The position numbers were made by a program, and so were the translations under genes. Below, piece after piece: positions 17,387 through 24,976 of a stretch of 64,000 bases of DNA. The notes under the pieces are model-generated. The model was not told the origin of the DNA, made no database searches, and saw only the letters and a list, made by a program, of their open reading frames with translations. The first letter of the stretch is position 1; every line of letters begins with the position of its first letter. Origin of the DNA: JAVBOO01 sp031550435 (lineage in GTDB: Bacteria > Bacillota > Clostridia > Lachnospirales > WRAX01); contig JAVBOO010000009.1 in the NCBI GenBank assembly GCA_031550435.1, positions 49,315 through 113,314 of the forward strand, read 5' to 3'.

Positions 17387-18850
17387 CTAATTGTTACCGG
17401 GTCTTCCCACGAGGTGACCCTTTGATATAGCGTTAATATCGTCGATAACCATTTGGAAGCCGACAGCTCGTTTTTCGTATGCTGCTCTTTCTTCAAGACG
17501 CTTTTTGTGGAAATCCTTGATATCGTTTGTAAACGGAAGGTTAGCGCAGTCAAGGAAACGGACGGCACCGTTATTGTCTCTGGCAGGAAGCATTTTTCCG
17601 TAGTTGATCTTGCTCGGAGCAAACGGAACATCGATAACGCCGGCTTCAAAGGCTCTGACAGCTCCGATTGCGATATCTCCTTCGCCGAGTTCTATAACCT
17701 TTTTAAGCATACATCTTGTTTCGCGCTTAATGAGATCGGCTTCATCGACAACGCTTTGAATACCTACCATGTCGTGATCTTTAAGCATGGTCACAAGCTG
17801 CTTTGTGGCACGGAGTCCGGCTGCGTTGGCTTCCATCGTCGGTATGCCCATGGCCTCGTGAGGCGTTTTGACTATAACTTTCGTAGCCTTCGAGAGCACG
17901 GCGGCTGCCGCTCCCCATGAAATAACGCCGAACGCTTTTGCTTCGTCCTGCGGGAAACCGCCCATCCACTGGTGGAATACTGTTGTAACGCTGACATCCT
18001 TGTATCCGAATTTTTCGAGATACTCCTCAGTCAGACTGAGAAGGGATCTGACTGCGGCTATATCCTGAACAAGATTGCCGCACTGGCCGTAACCGACCGT
18101 TATGTCTTTGACGCCTTGTTCCGCCGCGAGCAGACTCTCTATAACTGCCACAGCATGAGAGATTGAGGGAGGAACGAGCGTTCCCGTGAGAGGGCCGAAC
18201 GGTTCTCTGTTGATGGTAACGCCGGCATCGGCATAAATACCGATGAGCCTGTCTACGTATTGCCAGTCCTTGATTGTCTTTGCAAGAGAGTAGTTCTTCG
18301 AATAGGGTATGTTATAGGAAATTCCGCCGCCTTCATAAGAAGTGAAGCCGCCCGCCATAGTGATTTCTGCGAGCAGTCTAGCGTCCGGCGTTCCGTGGCG
18401 AACCTGCACGGGACTCTTGAGCGACATGTTTACCTGGCGGCAAACATCCACGCCGTAGTTGACCGCCGGGAAGCCGTTAAGCATTGAACGGTCATACTTT
18501 CTGCTCTCCTCTATACCTTCTTGCGCCTCTTTGTATCTGTTGAGTCTCGTATAGGCGTCGATGGTCGAAGGGAGAAGGTCTACTTCGCCTTCCTGTTCGA
18601 GGTATTGCAGCAGTCTGATGTGTTTTTCGGGCAGCGCAACGCCTGCACGGGGCTGGGTCAGCGTTATGCCGTTTTGCTTAGCATATGCAAGCTTTTTTGA
18701 GAATATCCGTGAGTCGGGCAGGCTCCTGTGGTATTCAACCGCCTTTTCAAAATCAACGCCTTTACCTGTGGGCCATTGTTGAAGGACATCCTTTTGAATG
18801 CTGTAAAACTCATCATCGGAAAGCTTTTTGTTTTTGAAGCCTGTTTCCAT
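17387..18850 (-). CDS. glmE: glutamate mutase (methylaspartate mutase) epsilon subunit
   Basis: A 487-residue TIM-barrel subunit of coenzyme-B12 glutamate mutase, which with GlmS interconverts L-glutamate and 3-methylaspartate. The arginines that hold the substrate carboxylates in the Clostridium cochlearium enzyme are all present with a shift of two: Arg68 (TQPRAG), Arg102 (YTRLNRY) and Arg151 (VRHGTPDAR), with Glu173 (SYEGGG) as the amino-group ligand. VFHQWMGGFPQDEAKAF is the usual C-terminal-half motif. It starts 12 bp after mutL. Confidence 0.97.
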   Translation of the reverse strand: METGFKNKKLSDDEFYSIQKDVLQQWPTGKGVDFEKAVEYHRSLPDSRIFSKKLAYAKQNGITLTQPRAGVALPEKHIRLLQYLEQEGEVDLLPSTIDAYTRLNRYKEAQEGIEESRKYDRSMLNGFPAVNYGVDVCRQVNMSLKSPVQVRHGTPDARLLAEITMAGGFTSYEGGGISYNIPYSKNYSLAKTIKDWQYVDRLIGIYADAGVTINREPFGPLTGTLVPPSISHAVAVIESLLAAEQGVKDITVGYGQCGNLVQDIAAVRSLLSLTEEYLEKFGYKDVSVTTVFHQWMGGFPQDEAKAFGVISWGAAAAVLSKATKVIVKTPHEAMGIPTMEANAAGLRATKQLVTMLKDHDMVGIQSVVDEADLIKRETRCMLKKVIELGEGDIAIGAVRAFEAGVIDVPFAPSKINYGKMLPARDNNGAVRFLDCANLPFTNDIKDFHKKRLEERAAYEKRAVGFQMVIDDINAISKGHLVGRPGNN

Positions 18851-18862
18851 CGTTAACCTCCG

Positions 18863-20245
18863 TTAAACTTCAATGATTTCTTTGTTCATAATCGTCAATG
18901 CCAACTCGGGATATTCTTTACCCACAAGGCCCATTGAAGCAAATATATATTTTTTGTCAATAAAGAACTTTGAACTTTCGGGTTTGAGAGTCATAGGACT
19001 TCTCGGGGAGGCCAAAGCGGCCTTTAACATTGCGGCTGGATCCGGGCTGTTGATTATCGGTCCGCCTATGCCGACAGTCGCTCTGATTTTTCGCAAATCT
19101 TTGCCGGTCTGCATAAATGTTTCTCCAAACGGAGTAAAAACCGATTCGAGTGTTCCGCAGTGCCTGTCCGTTGCAATTTCGACAGCCAGTGCGCCCAGCT
19201 TTTCGTCTATAAGCTTTTCGGTGCTTCCCGGAGAGGATATAATGCTCGGATCTTTCCGACATTCTGCCGACCAATCATGCAAAACCTGTTCGGGAAGTCC
19301 GGTCTCGTAAGCGATTCTCTCGAAAGTAGCAGTTTCGCAAAGTGACGGCATGCTGTATCTCAGTCCCAAATCTCCTTCGACACTTCGTTTTGCAAACGGC
19401 TCGGGAAGACCCTTTTCCAGCGTGTTCGGATCTGTCGGCCGGCCCGCTGCCATTGAGTACACGTCCGTTGTCGCTCCGCCGACATCCACAGCAAGAAATT
19501 CTCCCCAGCCCGGTAAAGATTCCGTTCCTCTCGAAAGCAGTTCGCAACCTTCCAAAACGGCCAGAGGAGTCGGGATTATTTGGGCAGTCATCATTTCCTG
19601 AGCTTTTGAAAGACCCTTCGCAACAATAATTTTTTTTATGAACAAGTCTCTGATAGCAGACTTTGCGGGCGCTATTTCGAGCCTGTTAAACACCGGCATA
19701 ACGTTTTTACTGGGTATTACGAGCTTGCCGCTCGCACTCAGTATCTCGGCAACCTCTCTCATCGCGGATTTGTTCCCGGCAACGATTACCGAAAGAGGAG
19801 CGTCAATCTCGGCAAGTTTTTTGGCGTTGTGGATAATAACTTCCTTGTTGCCGCCATCGGTTCCGCCCGATAAAAGTATTATGTCGGGGTTTATATCTTT
19901 GATTTCGTCTTGTTCCTCAGCGCTCAGCTCGTAGCTGTATGTTTTGACGACTTTCGCGCCGGCGCTGGAAGCGGCCATTCTTGAGGCCTTTGAGGTCAAA
20001 TCCGGAACAAGCCCGACAGCTACCATTTTAAGACCGCCGCCGGCGCTCGAACAGGCAAGACGCTCGGAAAATTCAATTTTACCCGTCTGCTTGTATAGCA
20101 GCTGCATCGCGTTTTCAAAACCGATGCATATGTCGGTTTCTATGGTTGTGAAGGCTTTAGCCGTACCGATAACCGAACGAGTCTGCGTATCTATTGCCGT
20201 TACTTTGGTAAACGTACTGCCAAAGTCGGTAGTCAGTACATACAT
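18863..20245 (-). CDS. glmL: glutamate mutase reactivating ATPase MutL/GlmL
   Basis: A 460-residue actin-like ATPase of the MutL family always found with glutamate mutase and thought to remove inactive cobalamin from it. Visible are the N-terminal phosphate loop DFGSTFTKVTAID, a second loop LSGGTDGG, and DVGGATTDVYSM. The ATG at 20243-20245 overlaps the glmS stop as TGATG, so translation is coupled. A TTG one codon earlier is less likely. Confidence 0.95.
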   Translation of the reverse strand: MYVLTTDFGSTFTKVTAIDTQTRSVIGTAKAFTTIETDICIGFENAMQLLYKQTGKIEFSERLACSSAGGGLKMVAVGLVPDLTSKASRMAASSAGAKVVKTYSYELSAEEQDEIKDINPDIILLSGGTDGGNKEVIIHNAKKLAEIDAPLSVIVAGNKSAMREVAEILSASGKLVIPSKNVMPVFNRLEIAPAKSAIRDLFIKKIIVAKGLSKAQEMMTAQIIPTPLAVLEGCELLSRGTESLPGWGEFLAVDVGGATTDVYSMAAGRPTDPNTLEKGLPEPFAKRSVEGDLGLRYSMPSLCETATFERIAYETGLPEQVLHDWSAECRKDPSIISSPGSTEKLIDEKLGALAVEIATDRHCGTLESVFTPFGETFMQTGKDLRKIRATVGIGGPIINSPDPAAMLKAALASPRSPMTLKPESSKFFIDKKYIFASMGLVGKEYPELALTIMNKEIIEV

Positions 20246-20658
20246 CAAGCAACACCCAAATCGCTTTTAATATCGCCAATCGCTGTTTCCGGCGAAGTTC
20301 CGGGCGGGTAAACCCTTGTGAAGCCCATTTGCTTGAAACGAGCGGCGACGGCTGTGAAATCAGCCTTACCTACAACGAGGTTTCCTCCTACATAAAGAGG
20401 AATATTCTTTAAACCGGCCTCATCGCATTTTTCCCTCAGACCTCTGCAGTCGATTTCTCCGTGGCCGTAGAGCGAAGAAACCATAATAGCCGAAGCGCTT
20501 GTCTCTATTGCCGCTTCAATGAATTCTTCCTGAGAAACCATAACTCCAAGGTTGATGATTTCGAATCCGGCCTGAGTGAAAGCATAGTCAAGAATTTTGT
20601 TTCCGACCGCATGAACATCCGCGCCGATTACTCCTAAAACGATTTTCTTCTTTTCCAT
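20245..20658 (-). CDS. glmS: glutamate mutase sigma subunit (B12-binding)
   Basis: A 137-residue flavodoxin-like cobalamin-binding subunit, the same length as in Clostridium cochlearium. The DxHxxG motif gives Asp14 and His16, the base-off lower ligand of cobalt. SSLYGHG and YVGGNLVVG form the rest of the nucleotide-tail pocket. I start at the ATG at 20658 with GAGGTAGG upstream. A frame extension back to 20709 would overlap the regulator gene. The gap to the GntR gene is 13 bp, so regulator and enzyme share a transcript. Confidence 0.96.
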   Translation of the reverse strand: MEKKKIVLGVIGADVHAVGNKILDYAFTQAGFEIINLGVMVSQEEFIEAAIETSASAIMVSSLYGHGEIDCRGLREKCDEAGLKNIPLYVGGNLVVGKADFTAVAARFKQMGFTRVYPPGTSPETAIGDIKSDLGVA

Positions 20659-20671
20659 AGAACCTACCTCG

Positions 20672-21655
20672 TTAAATTTTTTTGGCAAAATTTTTTGCCT
20701 TTTCCTCAATATATATGAAAGAACCTCTTTCGATTGTGTAGTTAAAAATCACGACATTTCCGCCATGCCGGCAGTAATCCGATATTTGCTTGTTAATCGG
20801 GTACATGGGCATTAAAGCATATGCCGGAGGGATAATCAAGTAGGACTTTTCGTTATAAGCTTTAAATGCGTACGAGTCTGACTGCTCGGATATAACAAAG
20901 GTCTCTGTGGTAAAACCGCAGTTCAAATTTTTGAGATTACTTTCGATGATATGCGCAAACCTCGCGCTTTCTGTCACGATCCCAACGTTCGCATTCTTTG
21001 GGATAGCGTTAAGCCCTGCAATAGTATTTACATCCGGAGACAGCACGGTTTTGACTATCTTTTTCTCAAGCGGTGAAATGAGTTTTGCCAGGTCGTCGTA
21101 GTGAGTTGTTGTGGTAAGAATAAAGTCAAACGCATCTAATACGTTTGTCGGATAGGAATAACTTGTTATTTCGTGCAGCAAAAAACCCGCAAACCTGATA
21201 TTTGCGAGTATTGCAACCTGATGTCTTATGATTTCCAGGGTTTCCGGGTTACAGTCAATAGCCGCAACCTGTATAATCCCGTCGCTGTTTTGTTTCTTTT
21301 CGGCAGCTGCCCTAAACATGACCGTAATTTCGGGTACGGTGTAGCCCTCGGATACAAAATCCGAAATAAAAGCGGAAATTTTATCTTGGCAGCTTCTGTC
21401 CGGTCCCGCCTCTTTTTTCGCGACATATGTTCCGCTTCCTCTGCCGACAGTTAAAAAACCGTCCTTAATAAGAAGCGTGTACGCGCGCTTGACAGTGCCC
21501 CTTGATATACCGAGCTGTGCCGATAAGCTGCGTTCGGAAGGAAGTTTATCGGAAGGACGCATGCTCTCTGCGGCAACGGCCTGAGCGATATTAACGTAGA
21601 GCTGTTTGTATACGGGTACGCTGCTGTATTTATCAATGCTTATACCGTGTTCCAT
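20672..21655 (-). CDS. GntR-family transcriptional regulator of the glutamate mutase operon
   Basis: A 327-residue protein. Residues about 8-75 form a GntR winged helix (VPVYKQLYVNIA, LPSERSLSAQLGISRGTVKRAY, FLTVGRGSGTYV). The rest has alternating beta/alpha segments without Lys-PLP aminotransferase motifs, and I cannot name that effector domain with confidence. As first gene of the operon it probably controls the pathway and itself. A palindrome at its own transcription start (21699-21721) fits autoregulation. A natural ligand would be glutamate or a pathway intermediate (inference). Confidence 0.88.
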   Translation of the reverse strand: MEHGISIDKYSSVPVYKQLYVNIAQAVAAESMRPSDKLPSERSLSAQLGISRGTVKRAYTLLIKDGFLTVGRGSGTYVAKKEAGPDRSCQDKISAFISDFVSEGYTVPEITVMFRAAAEKKQNSDGIIQVAAIDCNPETLEIIRHQVAILANIRFAGFLLHEITSYSYPTNVLDAFDFILTTTTHYDDLAKLISPLEKKIVKTVLSPDVNTIAGLNAIPKNANVGIVTESARFAHIIESNLKNLNCGFTTETFVISEQSDSYAFKAYNEKSYLIIPPAYALMPMYPINKQISDYCRHGGNVVIFNYTIERGSFIYIEEKAKNFAKKI

Positions 21656-21698
21656 TCTTCACTCCGAACAAAATATATCATATTTGCAATTGTAAACC

Positions 21699-21721
21699 GG
21701 TACAGTCACCGGTTCTGTACC
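21699..21721 (-). promoter_or_regulatory. putative GntR operator
   Basis: GGTACAG and CTGTACC form a perfect inverted repeat around a 9-bp centre (TCACCGGTT). It abuts the -10 box and would cover the transcription start, the classic place for repression. Confidence 0.6.
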
Positions 21722-21750
21722 ATTATAGTTCTTCCGATGTTTTTTGTCAA
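21722..21750 (-). promoter_or_regulatory. promoter of the GntR-glmS-mutL-glmE-mal operon
   Basis: On the minus strand a perfect TTGACA (21745-21750) and a perfect TATAAT (21722-21727) are 17 bp apart. This is the best promoter for the whole glutamate block. Confidence 0.85.
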
Positions 21751-21848
21751 GGAAATGAGCCGAAAAACGCAGTGACTTTTTGTGGAAAAATTCAGGATCC
21801 GGCATGCCGGCGTTTTTACCGGGATGCTTTCGAGCGGAACGCAAAAGC

Positions 21849-21877
21849 TTGAAAAACGGGGTGTGCCGTATTATACT
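21849..21877 (+). promoter_or_regulatory. promoter of tmcAL
   Basis: TTGAAA (21849-21854) and TATACT (21872-21877) are 17 bp apart, about 60 bp before the start codon. A small hairpin CCGAC/GTCGG lies between. Confidence 0.7.
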
Positions 21878-21938
21878 TATTGAATCGAAGCTTCAAAACC
21901 GACAAAGCGTCGGACTAATTCCTGACAAGTGAGGTACC

Positions 21939-23171
21939 ATGAAAACTGCTGTTGTTATTGCCGAGTATAACCCGTTTCATAACGGACATAAGTATCATAT
22001 CGAAAAGACGCGTGAGGTCACGCACGCCGAGAACGTAGTAGTTATTATGAGCGGCAACTATGTTCAGCGCGGCGAACCGGCCATATGCGACAAGTATGTC
22101 AGGACGCGCTGCGCCTTGGAAAACGGAGCCGATATGGTGATAGAACTTCCGTTTCCTTATGCTTGCGCAAGTTCGGAAATTTTCGCTTTCGGAGCGGTAT
22201 CCCTCGCGCACGAAACGAGGATTGCGGACTGTATTTGCTTTGGCTCGGAGTGCGGAGATCTGCCGCTGCTTAACGGCATAGCTGACGCGGCCGCTAATGA
22301 GGGGGAGGTATTTCGGCGCGAACTTAAACGCTGTCTGGAGGACGGGGTCTCTTTTGCAAAAGCAAGAGCAAATGCCTTGAAATCGGTTTTGGGCAATGGG
22401 TTCGAACTGAGACTGTCCAACGATATACTTGCCGTTGATTACTTAAAAACGCTGAAAAACCTCGGGTCAGCGCTCATACCGTTTACGGTTAAAAGAACAA
22501 ACGACTATAATTCGTGCGAAATTGAAGGAAGTGTGGCATCTGCCACGGCTATCAGAAAGGCTATTACAGACGGAGATTACGCTGCGGTTAAAATGACCGT
22601 TCCCCCGGGCTGTCTGAAACTCTTGGAGCAATGCTTGGAAGAAGGGTCTTATCCCGTAACATCGGATATGTTTTCGGACATATTGCGTTACAGGCTTATG
22701 GCTCTTTCAAACAGCGAATTGGCGGAGATTGCGGATATATCGGAAGGTATAGAGAACAGAATGACAAAGCTTTTGCCCTGCGCGGGTTCGTTTTCGGGGC
22801 TTGTTTCGGCCGTAAAAACCAAGCGTTATTCTCAGACGAGGATACAGCGTGCTCTAATGCATGTAATATTGGGGATAACCGACAGAGATTTGCGTGAGTT
22901 CGCAAAAAAACGTCCGCCGTATATTCGCGTGCTGGGATTCAAAAAAACAGCTTCCAAGCTGCTTTCCGAGATGGAGAGACGGGCGGAACTGCCTGTGATA
23001 ACAAATATTCCGAAGCTTCCTGAATGTTTGGATGCTCGAGCAAGGGAGCTCTTGGACAAGGAGATTACCGCCACGGACATATACAACTCCGTGCTCCCGA
23101 AAAAGGACAGAAAAAAAGGCTACGAGTATTCGCAGCCGCTTATCGTTATTGATCCCCCGATTAAACCATGA
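21939..23171 (+). CDS. tmcAL: tRNA(Met) cytidine acetate ligase
   Basis: A 410-residue nucleotidyltransferase of the TmcAL (YlbM) family, which makes N4-acetylcytidine at the wobble base of elongator tRNA-Met from acetate and ATP. The HxGH-type motif is HNGHKYH near residue 15, with SGNYVQRGEPA and SATAIRKAI also conserved. GTGAGGT precedes the ATG. The last seven residues (IDPPIKP) and the stop codon are read from a family A repeat starting at 23148, so the natural C-terminus has been replaced by repeat sequence. Confidence 0.93.
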   Translation: MKTAVVIAEYNPFHNGHKYHIEKTREVTHAENVVVIMSGNYVQRGEPAICDKYVRTRCALENGADMVIELPFPYACASSEIFAFGAVSLAHETRIADCICFGSECGDLPLLNGIADAAANEGEVFRRELKRCLEDGVSFAKARANALKSVLGNGFELRLSNDILAVDYLKTLKNLGSALIPFTVKRTNDYNSCEIEGSVASATAIRKAITDGDYAAVKMTVPPGCLKLLEQCLEEGSYPVTSDMFSDILRYRLMALSNSELAEIADISEGIENRMTKLLPCAGSFSGLVSAVKTKRYSQTRIQRALMHVILGITDRDLREFAKKRPPYIRVLGFKKTASKLLSEMERRAELPVITNIPKLPECLDARARELLDKEITATDIYNSVLPKKDRKKGYEYSQPLIVIDPPIKP

Positions 23172-23257
23172 GGTTTAATCACCCCCTTACACCGGCTTGC
23201 GGGCCAAAGGGGGATTGAGGCGATAAATTTAGCGAACAGTTTAATTGTCGCCTCAAT
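23148..23257 (+). repeat. 110-bp interspersed repeat, family A, copy 2
   Basis: Same 110-bp length as copies 1 and 3. It has GATTAAACC-atga-GGTTTAATC, CCCCCTT..GGC/GGGCC..AAGGGGG and GAGGCGATAA...TTGTCGCCTC. Its first 24 bases encode the end of TmcAL. The hairpins probably also end that transcript. Confidence 0.9.
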
Positions 23258-23263
23258 TTATAT

Positions 23264-23320
23264 GTAAACGCTGATTACTTGACTTTGGACAGAAACACGG
23301 CGGATTAAATCAGCACTTAC
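23264..23320 (+). repeat. 57-bp inverted-end repeat, family D, copy 1
   Basis: GTAAACGCTGATT at one end and AATCAGCACTTAC at the other are imperfect inverted repeats, with TTGACTTTGGAC inside. Sister copies lie at 56852 and 59661. It sits between convergent tmcAL and yitT. Confidence 0.7.
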
Positions 23321-23330
23321 ATAAAATCAT

Positions 23331-24212
23331 TTATTTTCTTATCTCGATAAAGCCTTCGCCGAGTACTTCGGCAACGTCGGTAACTATCACAAAGGCGTTC
23401 CTGTCGATATCGACTACCGCATCTTTTACCAGAGGTATTTCCTTTCGGGAAACGACCGACAAAACAATGTTTTTTTCCATAAGGGTGTATCCGCCCTTTG
23501 CATGGATGATGCTCGTTCCTCTTCCGAGTTTGTCCATCAGCTTTTTGGCAACCTCTTCGGACTTTTCGGTTATGATGAACGCAGCTTTTGCAAAGTGAAG
23601 CCCTTCAAGTATAGAGTCGCAGACCTTTGATGTTACAAATACGGCGATAATCGCATAGAGCGATTTTTCATAGCCGAAGGTAAACATACCGAAGGCAATT
23701 ATTATCACATCAAAGATCATCATGTGTGTGGCGATTGACATGCTTTTATTCATGCGGTTGGCGATCATGCCGAGCATATCAGTTCCGCCGGTTGTCGCCA
23801 TGCAACGGAATATAACAGCGAGGGCTATGCCGCTCAGAAGGCCGCCGTATACTGAGATCAGTATTAAATCGTCTTGTTTCGGCAGATAGCCCGTTATTTT
23901 TTCGGTAAAATACAGCGCAAACGAAAGGAAAAACGCCGCATAAATTGTTTTTGCCAGCTGCTTAACACCGAAAAGCTTTAGACCGAACACAAAAAGCGGT
24001 ATATTCAGTACGGTGTTTGTCAGCCAGAGCGGTATTTCAAAATTAAAAGCGCTGAGAGACAGGCTGCGTACTATTATCGCCAAGCCGGAAAATCCGCCGG
24101 TAACCAGATTTGCGGGCGAAAAAAACAGGCTTATCGCCAATGCGAGCAATGTGACGCCGACAGTCAGCACCGCGTATTCAAGAATCACGTTCTTCTTCCC
24201 AAATATACTCAT
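23331..24212 (-). CDS. YitT family membrane protein
   Basis: A 293-residue integral membrane protein. About five hydrophobic segments (for example LEYAVLTVGVTLLALAISLF and GGLLSGIALAVIF) are followed by a soluble DUF2179 domain from about residue 215 (FIITEKSEEVAKKLMDKLGRG, TLMEKNIVLSVVSRKE). Gly-rich NLVTGGFSGLA is typical of the family. The function is unknown in general. I start at the ATG at 24212 with GAGGT just upstream, which overlaps the end of the upstream glycosyltransferase gene by 35 bp, so the two are coupled. Confidence 0.9.
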   Translation of the reverse strand: MSIFGKKNVILEYAVLTVGVTLLALAISLFFSPANLVTGGFSGLAIIVRSLSLSAFNFEIPLWLTNTVLNIPLFVFGLKLFGVKQLAKTIYAAFFLSFALYFTEKITGYLPKQDDLILISVYGGLLSGIALAVIFRCMATTGGTDMLGMIANRMNKSMSIATHMMIFDVIIIAFGMFTFGYEKSLYAIIAVFVTSKVCDSILEGLHFAKAAFIITEKSEEVAKKLMDKLGRGTSIIHAKGGYTLMEKNIVLSVVSRKEIPLVKDAVVDIDRNAFVIVTDVAEVLGEGFIEIRK

Positions 24213-24948
24213 TTTCAACCTCGTTTAACCCGAGAAATTTTCTTTTCAATACTTTAAACACAAAAACAGGAATTGCAAGCTGACGTTTAAAGCGCTTAAG
24301 CTTCAGCATTCTGTACAGCCATTCCAGGCCTAGCCTCTGGAGCATTTTCGGAGCGCGTTTCGAATCGCCGCACAGCCCGTCAAGAACTCCTCCGACTCCG
24401 ATATAGACCTTGGCTCCGACTTTTTCCGCGTTATTGAAAATCCATTTTTCCTGCCGCTCCATGCCGAGCCCGACCAAAACTATATCGGGCTTTTTTTCCT
24501 GCATATCTTGTATTATCAGTTTTTCCTTGGCTTCGTCGAAGTAACCGTCGGCAACGCCCGAAATCCGAATGCCCGGGTATTGACTTTCGACGCTTTCTTT
24601 TGCTTTTTCGGCCACTCCCGGCTTTGAGCCGAAGAAATAAAACGAAGCGTTTGCGTTTTTCAGGCGCTCAAAAAGCTCACAGCACAAGTCGTAGCCCGTG
24701 ACGCGCTCGCGTATTTTTACTTTGTTCAGCTTTGAAGCGAGCAGAACACCGATTCCGTCTGCGGTAAGCAAATCCGCGGAATTAAGTATACTTCCGAACT
24801 CGGGTTTTTTGTCGGCGAGTACAAGCATTTCCGGATTGGGCGTAAAAATTATATGCGGCGCATCGTCGTAAAAAAAGTCAACTGCCTTGCAGACAGCATC
24901 GTTAAAGCTGATTACGTCTATTCTCGTTCCTAAAACATAAGTTTTCAA
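24178..24948 (-). CDS. WecG/TagA/CpsF family glycosyltransferase
   Basis: A 256-residue GT26 enzyme, which transfers N-acetylmannosamine or a similar sugar to a lipid-linked GlcNAc in wall polymer synthesis. The catalytic pair of the TagA family is visible: Thr36 (FTPNPE) and Asp64 (LTADGIGV). DIVLVGLGMERQEKW and YIGVGGVLDGLCG are further family motifs. The positively charged C-terminal tail (MLKLKRFKRQ) is the part that docks on the membrane in TagA. The start is TTG at 24948 with GAGGT at good distance. It lies 28 bp after the CsaB fusion gene. Confidence 0.92.
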   Translation of the reverse strand: MKTYVLGTRIDVISFNDAVCKAVDFFYDDAPHIIFTPNPEMLVLADKKPEFGSILNSADLLTADGIGVLLASKLNKVKIRERVTGYDLCCELFERLKNANASFYFFGSKPGVAEKAKESVESQYPGIRISGVADGYFDEAKEKLIIQDMQEKKPDIVLVGLGMERQEKWIFNNAEKVGAKVYIGVGGVLDGLCGDSKRAPKMLQRLGLEWLYRMLKLKRFKRQLAIPVFVFKVLKRKFLGLNEVENEYIWEEERDS

Positions 24949-24976
24949 TGTGGATACCTCGTCAATTTACGCGGCA

